Positions 48,901-62,488 are shown, counted from the stretch's first letter. The stretch is 64,000 bases of DNA from Viscum album (GCA_963277665.1 OY728160.1:43074605-43138604); one strand, 5' to 3'. Translations and numbers: made by a program. The notes: generated by a model not told the origin, from the letters alone.

Positions 48901-51250
48901 TCATCATAGTGTTTGTATATAATTTGTATAAAATTTTATCAACTTTTTAGAAGACATGAGGGAGGTATTAGAAGGAAAAAAGATAAAAAACATTTAGTCA
49001 AAACCTAAACCCCCACTTTTGAGAACCTCATTTTTTATAACACCATATTCCCTCTAAATATTTTTTTTGTTACCAATATATGAACTAAATAGTCATAGTA
49101 AGAAGTTTAGGGAAGAAGTTTTTATGTTATTAGCTGGTCAAAGAGGGTACAGAAGTATATAGAGGTGAGGAGGGGTGGTGGCCTCTAAATAATCAGGTTA
49201 AGTGAATTTTCTTTAATTTTCTAATGTTTGAAAATAAATAATTTTATTTTTATTGATAATGTTGTAGAAAATTAATATTATTTAAATATTGTATTAGTAT
49301 GGTTTTTTTCTCTATCATATTATAATTTATGGCCAAGTGAAGATTCATTTCTGACTCTTATCTCATTGTTTTAACACCCAATTATCCCTTTTAAGAAATA
49401 TGACAATATCAATGCTTTTTACACATTAAGGTGATGATATTTAAAATTAATGGACAAAATAATCTTATTTGGAAAATAAGTGATATTTTAAAACATATAT
49501 AATTTACTTTAAAATATATATTTTTTATACTTTTAATACAATTTAATTTAATATTATTTGTTATAAAATCTAATTTATATCAATATTGAAATATCATGAA
49601 ATATTGAAATATAATATGTCGCAAACAAATGTAAATTTATTCCAAAATAATCACTTTTATTTGATAATGATGATATTATATTAATTTATTTTCTAAAAAA
49701 AGTATATGTAATGATATCATTTTAAATATTATATTTTTGTTTAACCGATTTCTTAACAAAAACATAACATAACATTGTTAATGAATTTTTTCAAAAATAA
49801 GGTGTTTTACTTTTAATTCTTCTTTGGAAATATATTTATATCTAAGTGATGAAATTTTATTTGATTTATCATCATAATTGATCCATTCAATTATTTTTAT
49901 GTTTTTAAAATAATTTGACAAAAGATAATTTAACACATGATACTATAAATGTCATTTGATGAATTGTAAATATAAATGAACTTTGAAAACAACATGAAAT
50001 GAATATAATTTTAATATAATAAAGTCAAAGATATATATATATATATATTCCATGATAAAATATAAATAACCAAAAAAATATTACTTTTAATACTTTTTAA
50101 AATTATGTACACAATTTTCAACCACTTTCAAAATCATTGAATCAACATCGAATAATCAGGAAAGGTAATTATTTCATTAATAAGAATTTATTTAAATAAG
50201 AATGATAAAAAAATATTTCTGAATAGATATTACATTTTATGACCAATAATATGATCTTTTAACATTGGCTCAAAATATTGTATATATTAATACTATCAAA
50301 ATGACATTTTTCACCATATATTTTACTTATATATAATTATTTTGAAATAAATAATATATTAAAAATATGTTGAATATTAAAATCATGTATTATAATAGAT
50401 AAAATAGACACATACAATGAAATTAACGTGTTTTATAATTAATTTAATGTCTTATCACATATTTGTTACCCTAATTGTCCAATTATACATGTATCATGGT
50501 AAAAAAAATACTATGGTTAGAATTCATATGGAAAAAAATATATGTTGTCCATATTATATAATATTAATAATAATTATTAACAATATGAAATACATTATAT
50601 CTAATTCATCTAATATAACTGATCTAATTCATTTTTAAATTAATGCCACAAAATAGGGCAATTTTTTAATTTGGTCAAAGTGAACTTGTAAGCATAAAAA
50701 TGTTTTTTATAATAAATTTATTTAAAATATTAATTCCAATTAACATAATTTTATTTTGAATAACAAAAATGAATTATATTAATTTTAAATATAATACAAA
50801 ATATTACTTTTCCTTCTAAAAATGCAACGTGAAAATACCATTTCAAATAAAAAATTTTATTTTTCACAATTTTTTGAAAAGCAGTCACTTAAAAAATTTA
50901 TAAAAAATTAATCCTAAGATAATTATTTAAAACTAACTACGAAAATTTTATCTTTTTTTATCTAATTAAATTTCTCAATTTATCCAAAATTAATTATCAT
51001 ATTCTCAAATAAAAAATAATAATAACAATTTAAATAACATATTTTTGTATTATTAAATGACATTAATAAAAAATTGAGATATTATTTCTTAACCATTAAG
51101 AAGAAAATTTATATTGATTAAGGGAGTTGTATAAATTTCAAAATATGTGTAATCTAATTCAGACATTCCAATTTCATGTTTAGTATATAAATATAGAGTA
51201 AAAAAAAACAATATTTCGTGGTGCTTTTATACTCGGTGATGTGTGTTATA
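46000..51250 (-). repeat. Relic 2: degraded left LTR of the long-LTR family
   Basis: Two hairpin-loop relics lie about 200 bp apart (48621-48642 with TTCATG/CATGAA arms, and near 48811-48831), close to the 189-bp spacing of H1 and H2. The right end reads GTGTGTTATA at 51241-51250, matching GGGTGTTACA, and is followed at the expected distances by interior sequence. The left boundary could not be fixed; a tRNA-like phrase (GTTCGAGTGGTTGTTAAGG) near 46611 may be a separate insertion. Open frames at 47251-47454 and 50417-50638 have no known domain. Confidence 0.5.
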
Positions 51251-53669
51251 TACTCTATCAGACCAATTGTTATTTTACTATATCAGGATACTTAATTCTT
51301 CCCCGTTATAATGTTCCATCATCATCATTTTAACATGGAATAAATAATCAAGGTCTATAAATTTGAAAATACCATTTTTCAAATCCTAAATCATAAAAAT
51401 GTTTAATAAACACCCCATGTAAAAGAGTAAATGGGAAATATTAAATTTATTTTCAAAAAATCTAAAATAATTGTACAAATAAGGGAAAATTAGTGGGAAG
51501 TGGAAATATAAACATTGATATTTTTTTCAATAATGATGTATAGTGAGGGAGAAGATTTATCATAAGAATGTGAATGATAATGATAAAGCTAAAAACCTCA
51601 AAACCATAAACCATTTATGTGTGAAAAAGACTATTTATTCATCGAAATTGCAGTAATTTGATAAATTATTTATTTCAATATCTATTTTCAAGATTTGAGG
51701 ATTATATTTACCTTCATGATTACAAACATAATAAAATATATTAAATTGAGAATTGTAATTTCATTCTTTAATAAATTTCCATCACAATAACATATTTTTT
51801 CCAAATGATGACCATTAATGATTATGTTTTCATTCATGGAGGTCTAAAACCAACAATGAGTGGACCACATAATCCAAACTAGGATGACAAGATACTGCTA
51901 TTATCATTAAATATTAACCAATACTAAATTGGTCAGTCTATGGTTAAACAATACCCAATATTTATAAAGCTTCATATGAGAAAATAAAACGCCAATCATA
52001 AAATTAAAAAATAAATACCAAATGATAAAAACATATAATTTCATAAATAAATAACCATAAAATTAATCAAAACAATCACAGAAACATATGAAAACCTGAA
52101 AATTAGAATGTTTTGATCACATTTTCTTACTATATTAATCCAACATTTTTCTTTAGTCACATATGTCACCAAAAAAGACACATAACCAAATATATATATA
52201 TATATTTCCCAATAATATATTCAACCAAATATATTAATAATATATATAAAAACATCAATAAGCATAAATTCACGTTAAAATTATATATTATTATAATATA
52301 TAATTATATCATTATTTATTAAACAAAATTCTTTAAAATTCTATTTACTTTATTCGTATATTATTCCATTAAATTATTATGTTGTTTTTCCTTAATAAAA
52401 GTAACCACTTAATAAGAAAATGGGTTTTTGGTCCCATGGTTACCTATAAGATAAATTTTTTTCCCCAAAAACAACCTCATCATTATAAGTCAAATTTTTA
52501 AGGGAGGAAAAGTCAAACTAACCCGGACATTACATTGGATATTGGTAGGCATTTAACTATTGTCACCCTTAGGTTGTGGGTTTGTTCCATGTTGTATTTT
52601 TTGATATCATGGGTTGTCACACAGCCAACATGTCCTTTGTTTTAATATATTAACACAATTTTCATTAAAATCCCTTAAGTATGATGTAAATACTCAAAAA
52701 TTACATTAATATCATCAAAATTAATGAATTATTTTACATAAATTTTTATCTCATTCATTCTATCCTTTATCACTAAAAATATAATAGAATTATTTTGATA
52801 TAATACCTCATGTAAAATATCAAGTTAGACATAATGGGTATACGTACGTCAACCCAATGACAAATAAACTAAAATATCATTTAATACCCATGAAAAATAA
52901 TATATAATAGTCACATATAGTGATATACAACAAAATTTTATATATCAAATTTAGATACTAACATGATAGATAATTCATTTCATGACCATAAATACCACTG
53001 ATAAAATTTCCTTATTAATAAATTTATATACAGTCATCATGATTATATATATAAATCTAATATAATATAAATAAATTATCATTAAATCAACTACTTAAGT
53101 TATGGTTTATTTAAGGTTCAATATATTTTTATTCTTAAAACTAATGATGAATTTTAAATCTCCTCTAAAATCTCTTCACTTAAAATATCAAAAGTTGTTT
53201 ATATGCTTTAGAAATTATGATTAAACATATACATAAAACCCCATGGTACCATCAAAAAAACATTAAATAACATTAAAGGAAAACATCATTATCTAAAATT
53301 TTTATCTGAAACATTCTCTATTACAAAATATAATATAACAGAACAATATTAAGAAATACATTATCTTGTGTTTTAATCATAAAATAACTTTCTTTTTCTC
53401 TAAGGAAAATTAAATGTTTATAGTTTTATAGAATTAGGCCATAAATCCAACATAAAAACAATAAAATATAATTTTTACACTTCCAATTAGTTTATATTTT
53501 TCAATATTAAATAATTTTTACATAATTAATGAATTATTTTCATGGAAAATATCAATGAATTCTAAATTTACTTCATCATTACAATTACCCATCCTTATAC
53601 CATATAAAAAAAATTAAAATATAGATATTAATTATAAATATATATAAGGAATATAATTACAAAAGGTAT
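51251..53669 (-). mobile_element. Relic 2: internal domain of the long-LTR family, left part
   Basis: It aligns with interior A in the same order and spacing: TTCTTTAATAAATTTCCA (51757-51774 versus 21191-21208), ATTAACCAATACTAAATTGG then ACAATACCCAA.. (51909-51960 versus about 21341-21450), and the SINE-like segment with GGGTTGTCACAC (52612-52623 versus 22017-22028). The Gag region is too decayed to read. Copia-2 interrupts it at 53670. Confidence 0.7.
52505..52640 (+). repeat. Old copy of the SINE-like segment in relic 2
   Basis: ACTAACCCGGACATTACATTGG.TATTGGTAGGC and TTAGGTTGTGGGTTTGTTCC align with 21929-21995. The A-box and B-box are both mutated (the B-box now reads GGGTTTGTTCC). This confirms that the segment predates the young insertion. 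Confidence 0.5.
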
Positions 53670-55190
53670 TGTTGGGAAAAAATCTCTCAATGTATCATTG
53701 AATAATTTTTGAATTTATTGTGTTTGTTGAAAAAGTGTACCTCCATGTTCTGTTTGTTGACAAAGAAAACCACAATGTACAAATTTTATGGGAAATGGGG
53801 TTTACATGGTGATTTTTGGGGAGCAATAGATGTTTTTGTCTATCCATGTTTGAAAGAAGACATCGACAAAGGAAAATAATATAGAGGCAATACGAAAAAG
53901 TGCAGAAACAAGGTGGCACTGATTTTTTGTGTTTGCCCAATTTTTTGGGCTGATAATTAGATAATGGAGAGATGTGTTTTTGGAAAAGGGAGGTGAGCAC
54001 AAAATCAGAGTGGTATGTGAAAAATGTAGTTGTGTGTGAAAAATTGGCACGGTGTGTAAAATATTGGATAGGTGCATGAACTATTGGTGTGGTGAGAAAA
54101 ATAATGGATTGTAGTTTTTTTCAAAAGAGGTGTTTCGAGATCAGAAGCTCAAAAATTGGCAAAGGAATGAGGTGTGGGAAAAAATGGATCATTTCACAAA
54201 ATATGGTGTTGCGTGGAAGATTTTTTTTTCACGGTTAATGATGATTACACGTGGAAGGAGGGTTTTTCATACAGGGGTTTATTTTGCCTATAAATATAAA
54301 GTGATCCCATCATTCAGAGCAACTCAAGACTTTGAGAGTATCCTAGATTTGGCATGCAAAATTGCAATATGCAAGAGAGAAGCATGTAAACGTAATGATT
54401 TTACTTAAAGTCAGTGGTTAGCGAGTAAAGCTCAGGCTGAGTGTAAAATAGGTGTTCTGTGTAAAGAAAAGGTTTTGCGTAAAAGATGGTCGTTGCACAT
54501 AAAAGATTGATGTAGCGAGTATAAGTGGTTTTGGAAAGTAGTTTAAAGGATACACATAAAACAATGTTTTTGGGCATAAAATAATTTATTTCACATAATG
54601 GAGGAGTTCCTCAAAAAGTGGATTTTATGAAAAAGGAGGGAATTATGCGCCAGGTAGGGTAGAGGCTGCGCGTAAAATTTGGGGTTGCCCGGTTCATCCG
54701 GTGAAAAAGAAAGATTCATATGTGGGTGAATGTTGGACTTAAACAGAGCATCTATCAACAGTTAATGATGCAGATTTCATTAAGGATAACGAAGATGCCT
54801 ATAGGTCTGTAATCTGTGAGTGGATCTTATGAAGAAGCAGTGAGCTCACTTATATTAAGGGAAGAGTGAGTTCTTAAATTATGAGTGGTTGTGGACCAGG
54901 AGGGACAGTGAGTCTCCTTCAAACATGTAAACAGTAGTGCGATTATAGTGTAATTGATACATTGGCACACTGCTAGTGTGTGCTCCATGGACGTAGCCTA
55001 GTGAGGGTGAACCAAGTAAATTATTTTGTATCTTGTGCATTCTTTAAGGTTTATTCATACTTTGCAATTGAGAAGGATAAAGAAGAGGGTTTTGTCTAAT
55101 AGAAAAACAAGATCAAAAGGGCCAGTTGTTTTAATCATTCATACCCTGATTCTCCCCCCTCTCAGGGTATCTATCCTAGTTGACATAACA
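53670..55190 (+). repeat. copia-2 5' LTR
   Basis: Begins TGTTGGGAAAAAATC and ends TTGACATAACA. A TATA box, CTATAAATAT, is at 54288-54297. U3 contains short repeats of the type GGTGTGTAAAATATTGG (about 54015-54110), and U5 contains repeats of the type GCGTAAAAGATGG (about 54440-54560). The tail shares CATGGACGTAG with copia-1. Confidence 0.9.
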
Positions 55191-55192
55191 AT

Positions 55193-55205
55193 TGGTATCA
55201 GAGGC
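55193..55205 (+). other. copia-2 primer-binding site
   Basis: TGGTATCAGAGGC lies two bases after the LTR end, complementary to initiator tRNA-Met with one mismatch. Confidence 0.9.
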
Positions 55206-57100
55206 ATGTTGATATCAGTGTCTCTCTCTCAAATAGAGTTCACCAATCACAAAGGGATTCTAATCTTTGACGGGATTAACTTCTAGTTGTGGAAGAATCA
55301 GATGCAGCACTACTTCCAATCATTGTTAATTAATGTTTTCATAGCAGAGATGCATGGCATAATAACCAATATTAATAGTGGTGCATTATCAGAATATGAT
55401 CTTAGAGAATTGGATGACGATTCCAAGGTAATTAATGAATTAGTGTATCCCTATACAATGCTATTCATACAAAGGTGATGTCATTAAAAACATAACATAC
55501 CATGTGGTAAAATCAATTGAATATATGTGAAGGCGATACAATTTCTAGGGGGAAAAGCTACAAGTGTTGTTGAACAACTATAAAGATCTGATAATGAACC
55601 TGAATGAGTTTGTTGATGCATTTTTTTGATAGGGTAAATATTGTATTTTAAGACATGAGAGGTCTTGGAGAAGTTATTGAATACATAATGATTGTAAAGT
55701 GCATCTCGAAGCGACATACACCTCAATTCTAACCAAAAGTTTTTGTTTTGGAAGATAAAGTCATGAAAGAGCTGGCAATGGATAACCTACACAACACCCT
55801 TGTTTAATATGAAATGAGAAATGATGATAACAATTATTTGAAAAAAGGGAAATCCAAAGAGGTGGAATTAAAGTCCCTAAAGAACCTCACCATTGAAGAT
55901 TCTCAGGAAGAAGAAGAGACAGATGATGTGATTACATTCTTCTCCTTAAACCTTCAAAGTTGAAAAACAATGTTTAAAGGGAAGACTCCACTTTTTTATT
56001 TTTGATGTGGAATGGTTGGACATCATGTGGAAAGGTCCCCCAAAAAGTTCCAAGAGGATGATGATGTCATTGAAATAGATATTCCAAAGAAGAAGCATCC
56101 AACCTATGGGAATGGAAAGAAACAGTTCAAGAAAAAAAATATGTTGAAGAACCTTTGTTAAAAATAATGTGAATGTTTAGAAGAGTCTGAGGTTGAGGAG
56201 GTTAAATAGATAAAAAACTACAGAGATAGTGGAGAAAATTATATGGTGTTAGTTGTCGATAGTTATCAAAATAAGAATGAAACCGAAGATGATAAAGAAG
56301 AAGATGAGGTTGAGGGAAGAGTTGATATTCAAGCTATGTTAGAGGCTTCTCTTGAAGAGACAAATGTTTGGAGATCCAAAACAAAGAAATCCAACAGTGT
56401 TGTTCATGACGCCAAACTCTCTATGTAGCAATAGGAAGAAGAGAAGTATGAGCTGATTGAAGAAATTGAAAACAAAATCATGTAATCAACACCATAAGAA
56501 TTAGAATCAGTTAGGGAGTATAAAATAATGATTGAATAATAGAAAAGGTATATCAATATCCTGAATAACACAAGGAAGGATGAAATCAAGTGTATTGAAG
56601 AACTTGAGTGAGAAGTTTTCAGTTTTTGAAAAAAGTTAAGGATAAAAAAATTAATGATTTATTCTAGGACATCAAGAAAGCAGATCACTCAAAAAACCGA
56701 GAATCTGAAAGTGGAGAATAGTGGTTCAGCCAAAAGTAAGCATCAATTATGTTCAGAATCTAAGGTCGATGGGGGAGTTGATCGAAACCAAAAAGCTATG
56801 AAAATTGAAGTCAGACCGCAAAAACCCATTCCAAGATTGAAGGTTGATTTGGGGACAAAGAAGAATCATAATATTCAAGGATCCCAAGGCGGAACTAGCA
56901 GTGAAAAAGTGACATAAGGGAATGCACCTTATATTAGGTGTAATTTTTGTGGAAAGATGGATTGTGAATAGTATGTTTGTTCTATAGCTAAGAGATAAAA
57001 AATGGAACAAGAACAGAGGTGGAATCCAAATAGAGAACAGTTCTATAGAACATATTTCTAAGGACATTGTTTTTGGTGATGAGGTTTAGAGAACAAATCT
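55206..57100 (+). pseudogene. copia-2 gag fragments
   Basis: The first ATG after the PBS is at 55206. FDGINF, then TAG, then LWKNQMQHYFQSL matches the conserved F-x-G-x-N-Y..W opening of copia Gag, with a stop in the motif. A decayed zinc knuckle (FYF.CGMVGHHVERS) lies at about 55993-56035. The rest is Lys/Glu-rich and cut into short frames (55287-55478, 56243-56428, 56654-56917). A second Cys cluster, CNFCGKMDCE.YVC, is at about 56940-56980. Confidence 0.75.
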
Positions 57101-57268
57101 ATTTATTGTACTTCGACCATATAGAGGAATTCTCCAATGTAGATTAAAAAAATTCACATGTAACAGATCATTGAATCAAAAGGTGAGTTAAAAATGAAAA
57201 ATAGATTTGCATCATTCCAAGAAGAAGTTGTTACATCATACTCTAAGAATTATTAGAAGTCTCAATCC

Positions 57269-57589
57269 ATGCTGAGTGTGAAGGCACAAATATGGACCAA
57301 GAAGAAAAAGGACGAGAAGGCAGTGGTGGCAGAAATTGGCCTTAAAGCATCAGATCGCTCTGGTGTATGGATCATTGATTTCGTTTTCACATCTCACATG
57401 ATAGATAATAAATATTTTGGTATAGGTGTAAAATATGACATAGAAATAGTTTTTAAATTTGGAAATGATAAAGGCTTGAAGATTATTGATCTGGAATGGC
57501 CGTGTTTGGGGCAAAGAGATGAGACTTGTAGATATCTTAGTAGTATATGGCCTCAGTCACAATTTTCTCAGCATCAGTCAACTATGTGA
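57269..57589 (+). pseudogene. copia-2 protease fragment
   Basis: An open stretch of 106 codons contains WIIDFVFTSHMID at residues 34-46, where the family has W-I-L-D-S-G-C-T-x-H-M-T. The Asp is kept, but Ser-Gly have changed to Phe-Val, so it is inactive. The usual LHVPSL-type tail is lost by a frame change. Confidence 0.75.
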
Positions 57590-57734
57590 CTCTGGACATT
57601 CTTTAAGGTTTAGTAAGAATATGTGTAACATCAAAGGAAGATACATGGAAATTGTCCTATAGGAAAAAAAGGACAAAGTGGAATCTCAACCTGGTAAGTC
57701 GAGAATAAGATATGTGTTTTCTGTCCAGAGAGAA

Positions 57735-58480
57735 AGAAAGAAAATTGTGGCATAAACAACTTGGTCATCTAGGACAACCATACCTGGAAGATATTTTAAA
57801 CTGTGATGTAGCAAGAGACCTCCCTAAGCTGTCACATGATTAAACTCACTTGTGATATGCATGCCAATAAGGGATTCTCATTAGAAAGACATATAAGGGA
57901 TAGGATAATAAGTCAATGAGAGTTATCGAATTGTTGCATGATTATGTTTTTGGGAATATCACACGAAGAGAAATTGAAGGAAAGATGTACTATGTTATTT
58001 TAATTGACTACTATAGTAAAATGGCATTGGTATTTGTTATTTTCCATAAGTTTGATGTGTTTAGCTACTTAAAATAGTACGAGAGGGAGTGAAAAAAGTT
58101 GATTGGACAAGAAAATTTTGAAGATTCGTATTGATAATGGTATGTAATTCCCAAACATTCATGTGGAAGACTATCTTGGGAAACATGGGATAAGGCGTCA
58201 TGTTTACTCAATGAGAACTCCCAAACCAAATGGAGTGGTTGAATGGAGAAATAGGATCATCAACAATATGTCCATAATGATGCTCATAGAAAAAACAAAC
58301 TAGAGAAATTTTGTAAGGAAGTTGTTTTTACATTTTTCTACATTTATAATAGGACTTTGTTGTATCTGAAGGAAAGAAAGACTCTGTATAAGATGTGGAA
58401 TGGAAAAAAGCCAACTGTGAAATACTTTTGAATATTTCGAAGTATGTGATTTATACATAACAAGGAAAAACATATAAAAT
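57735..58480 (+). pseudogene. copia-2 integrase fragment
   Basis: It starts KLWHKQLGHLGQPYLEDIL (HHCC domain) and continues to LIDYYSKMALVFV at about 57998-58036. Next come IRIDNG with FPN.HVEDYLGKHGI at about 58122-58190, and TPKPNGVVEWRNRIIN at about 58217-58264 with the catalytic Glu. Stops and frame changes separate the blocks. Confidence 0.8.
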
Positions 58481-58949
58481 ATGAGTCATGAGGAGATGAG
58501 GGCATATTTTGTGGATACTAAAGAAAAATAAAATCAAACAAATGATTTAACAAAAGGCTAGGAAAAGTAGTTAGGAGAAATGGTTTCACCATATTAGAGA
58601 ATGAGGAGATCATTCAACAGTGAAGTGAACAATTTCCCGATGAAAGTGATGAGGAGGAAAGCAATCCAGGGGGAGCAGAAGTGGGTGATGATGATTCAGA
58701 AGAAGTTACTGATGTTGAGCATGGAGAAGTATAATCCGCATCTACGCAAAATCCAAATAGTCGAGCTGAAATTGATAGGTAGAATATCATTGGTGATCAG
58801 TTTTCTCTAGTTTAGACAAGGAGAATGAAAACACTACAGTAGACATCTTTCCTATCTCAGGCTAAGCAAATGTGCTTTTGTTATTTAGATGAAGATGAAA
58901 AAATAACTTTAGGTAATGAATGAAGTGCTTGATAATATTGTGAAAAATT

Positions 58950-59765
58950 AGACATGGGAGATTGTTTCAAGGCTAGGAAATAAAAATGTCATCAGGGCTA
59001 AACAGATCTGTCGCACCAAGATGAATGGAGATGGAATAGTTATTTGGATCAATGCTTGACTAGTATGAAAAAGATACTCCATGATAGAGGGAATAGATGT
59101 TGATGATACATTTCCACCGATTTCGAGACTAGAGACAATCACATTATTCCAAGCCATTGTTGTGAAATAGAAGTTGAAGGTATTCTAGATAGACGTCAAA
59201 TCTGCATTAATGAATGGGGTTTTGGAGGAAGAAGTGTATATCAAGTATCCATATGGTTATCTCATTCATGAAAATGATGAAAAGGTTCGTGGTTGAAGAA
59301 GGCGTAATATGGGATGAAACAAGCACCAAGAGCATCATACTCAAATCATGATCAGTATTTGAAGAAACATGGTTTCCAGGGTGGTAGAGTAGATTATAAT
59401 CTCTATTTCAATAATGATGGTAATAAAAGGTTGATTTTTCTGGTTTATGTCGATGACATAATATTTTGTTATTTTGAGGAAGCACAGTGCAGACAGTTTT
59501 CCGAATTAATGAAACATGAGTTAAAAATGTATATGATAAGTGAGTTGACATTAGTCTTTGGTTTACATGTGACACAAGGAAGTAATGACACATTCATTTA
59601 TCAAACCAAATAAGAATGTTTGTTCTAAGAAGATTTGGAATATAAAATTCCATGGAGATGAAAACTCTGGTTGCTACTCAGATGAAATTATAAAGCGATG
59701 ATAATGGAAAGGCAATAAATACCAAATAATATATCCAGATTATTGAGAGTTTACTATACCTTACA
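58950..59765 (+). pseudogene. copia-2 reverse transcriptase fragment
   Basis: In order: GIDVDDTFPPISRLETITLFQA at about 59094-59157, DVKSALMNGVLEEEVYIKYPYG at about 59195-59260, MKQAPRASYSNHDQYL from 59314, VDYNLYF, and YVDDIIF with intact catalytic Asp pair at 59446-59457. ELTLVFGLHV is at about 59544. The 99-codon open stretch 59314-59613 is the best kept piece. Upstream stops exclude a full enzyme. Confidence 0.87.
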
Positions 59766-60400
59766 ATGATGAGACCTGATATTATTTTCACCACATGCGA
59801 GGAAGCACGATATCAAATAAATCCCCAAGAAATTCACAGATTTACAATGAAAAAAACACATCTGTATATCATGGTAATGGGTGATTTCGGCACGATGTAT
59901 AATGAAAAATCTCAGACAGAGTTACTGGGTTATATTGATGTATATTGGGATAGTTCAACTGATGACAGGAAATCAACATTAGGCGGTTCATTGTATCTTG
60001 GTGGACTATTTATTTCATGGCTAAGAAAAAAAAGAAATATTTAATTTCATTGAGCACCACAGAATCTGAGTATATTGTGGCCACTCATGCATGCACGCCG
60101 TTTTAGTGGATTAAGCAACATCTTGATGATATTAGAGTATAAGTGAAGTCTCCGATCAGAATAATGTAAGATAACTCAAGTTCTATGGATCTCAGAACAA
60201 ATATCATGCATTACTCAAGGACAAAGAAGTTAGAGATAAAGTATTATTTTATCCAGGAGAAGGATGAGCATGGAATCGTGAGTTTGGACTATGTTCCAAC
60301 AAAGATAAAAGCTACATACATCCTGAAAAAGGCCTTATCCAAGGAAGCTTTTGAGAGGATTCGACTGGCTCTAGGAGTTCAGTCGACTCCCAGCACTTGA
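59766..60400 (+). pseudogene. copia-2 RNase H fragment and pol 3' end
   Basis: The region contains GYIDVYWDSSTDDRKSTLGG, SLSTTESEYIVATHACT, MDLRTNIMHYSRTKKLEIKY and a final ALSKEAFERIRLALGVQ with stop at 60398-60400. The catalytic Asp motif I-Y-C-D-N has become IM.DNSS with a stop. About 640 nt of non-coding sequence, with several GGGGGAGA-type purine runs, follow before the PPT. Confidence 0.87.
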
Positions 60401-61037
60401 AAAACTATGGTTGTGGGATCCCCCCTCTCTCCCCGAGGTATGGTTTTTTTCTCTAATGTGATAATCTATGTTCCTTATAATGTCTCTGAATATAGAAGAG
60501 CGACCTTTGGGTTCATTGAAAAAGGGGGATAAATATTGACTCATAAAGGGGGAGAAATTATGGAAAAGTAAAGGAGAAAATGTCTTTGACAAAGACACCA
60601 AGAGAAGCTGACAAGTGGAGAAACAAGATAAGGGATCACAATAAGAAATGGGGAGTGAGAGTAATAAATCTGACGATTCTAGAAGGGATTGATCAAAGAG
60701 TAGATATCACGATAGATAAGAATCATGATAATAGCAGAAGTGTGATGTTGGAATAGTGTGAAAAGGTTTCCAGCAATCCACAATTGGTATTATCTTAGCC
60801 AATGGTATCAGTTTGGTATCAACAATTTGTGTCCAAAATGAAGTGATTCATTGATGATCTTTTCATTTACTCTAGTTTCTCCTGGTGAGCATTTCTCATG
60901 TCGGCTTAGAGTACATGCTACATGAATCCTTGAACACTATCAGAATCGCAAGAGGTGAATTATGGTAGTGATTGGAAGGAAATTTAATGGGTATCAAAGT
61001 ACATAGAATCCTTATGAGAAGAGTCTTCAACAAACCC

Positions 61038-61049
61038 AAAGGGGGAGAT
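61038..61049 (+). other. copia-2 polypurine tract
   Basis: AAAGGGGGAGAT is directly before the 3' LTR and identical to the copia-1 tract. Confidence 0.92.
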
Positions 61050-62488
61050 TGTTGGGAAAAAATCCCCCAATGTATCGTTGACGCATTTTGGAGGTGATTT
61101 CATTTGTTGACAAAGAGGACCTCCATGTTGTGTTTGTTCAAAAACTAGACAGTGATGTAGAAATTTTGTGACAAAGGGGGTTTACATGGTGATTTTTCAG
61201 GGTTAGAAGATGTTGTTGGATATCCATGTTTTATAGAAGAACATAGACAAAGGAAAAAACTCTGGAGGTGGTACAAAAACCCATATAAAAGGTGGCGTAA
61301 AATTAGAGTGGTGCGTGAATAATAAAGTGGTGCATGAAAAATTGGAATGGTGCATGAAATATTAGAGAGGTGCACAAAATATTGGTGTGGTTCATGGAAT
61401 AGATGAATGGAGTTTTTTGCACAAGAGGTGTTTCATGATGAAAAGCTCAAAAATTGGAAAATTCATTAGGTGCGCGAAAAATTTGAGCATGGCGCAAAAT
61501 ATGGTGTTGTGCGGAACATGTGTTTTTCACGCTCAATGAGTATTATATGTGGGAGAAAGGTTTTTCATGCATGGGGTAGATTTTTTCTATAAATATGAAG
61601 TGACCCTCTAATCGGAGTAGCTCAAGACTTATATAGTATCTGAGCTCTGGCACACGGAATTGGAATACAAAAGAGAGATTCACATAAATGTAAAGTTTGC
61701 ACATAAAGTCATTGGATTGCGTGTAAAGATCAGGTTGTTGATAAAAGAGTTGTTCCTCGTAAAGAAAAGTTTGTGTGTAAAAGAAGGTTATTTTATGTAA
61801 AAGATGGTTGTTGCATGTAAAATAGGTGGTTACTCATAATGTGAAGGTTGTGCATAAAAGAAGTTTGTCGAGTGTAAAATAATTGGTTGCGTGTAATAGT
61901 GGTGTTCCAGGAAAATTTGATTTTGCGAAAAAGTATGGAATTACACATAGGGCAGTGTATAGGCTGTTCATAAAATTTGGGGTTTCCCAGTACACCCGGT
62001 GCAAATAAAGAATAATCTGTTGGTCAACGTTGGACGTCATTAGAACATCTATAAATAGTTAAAGATGAATATTTCACTAGAGATAATTAATAGAACTGTA
62101 GGTCTATAAACTGTGAGTGGATCTTATAATGAAGTAGTGGTCTCACATCAGTTGAGAGAGTAGTGAGTTCTCAAATTCTGAGTGGTTATAAACTAGAAGG
62201 GACAATGAGTCCACTTTGAACATGTAAATAATAGTGAGATTATAGTGGAATTGGTACATCGACACACTATCGGTGTATGCTCCTTGGACGTAGACCAGTG
62301 GGTGTGAACCAATTCAAAATTGTTTTGTCATGTTCAAGATTTAAGGTTTATTAATACTATACAAAGGATAAAGAGAGATAAGAGGGTTTTTTTCTAACAG
62401 AAAAACAAGATCCAAAGGGGATGTTGTTTTAATATATCATACCCTAATTCACCCACCTCTCAGGGTATTTAGCCTAGTGCACCTAACA
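61050..62488 (+). repeat. copia-2 3' LTR
   Basis: Begins TGTTGGGAAAAAATCC and ends TGCACCTAACA. A TATA box, CTATAAATAT, is at 61588-61597. Short tandem-like units GGTGCATGAAATATTGG run from about 61308 to 61400. A second series, of TTGYRTGTAAAAGAWGG shape, runs from about 61685 to 61905. CTTGGACGTAG recurs near 62283. Confidence 0.9.
61308..61905 (+). repeat. Two short-repeat series in the copia-2 3' LTR
   Basis: Series one lies before the TATA box, with units of about 17-20 bp built on GTGCATGAAAAATTGGA. Series two lies after it, with units of about 18-22 bp built on GTTGCGTGTAAAAGA. Both are also present, more decayed, in the 5' LTR. Confidence 0.6.

Larger units (their letters stand above)
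53670..62488 (+). mobile_element. Decayed but complete Ty1/copia element (copia-2)
   Basis: It has two LTRs (53670-55190 and 61050-62488), a PBS, gag, protease, integrase, RT, RNase H and a PPT in copia order, about 8.8 kb in all. The LTRs differ in length (1521 versus 1439 bp) and at many bases, so it is old. Gag and pol have many stops and shifts. The flanks read GGTAT on the left (53665-53669) and GATAC on the right (62489-62493), a possible decayed 5-bp duplication matching at three of five bases. It sits inside relic 2. Confidence 0.93.

Noticed and set aside
54130..54408. A 92-codon gene with a possible start
   Set aside because: It lies wholly inside the copia-2 5' LTR and spans its TATA box. 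It has no counterpart in the 3' LTR.
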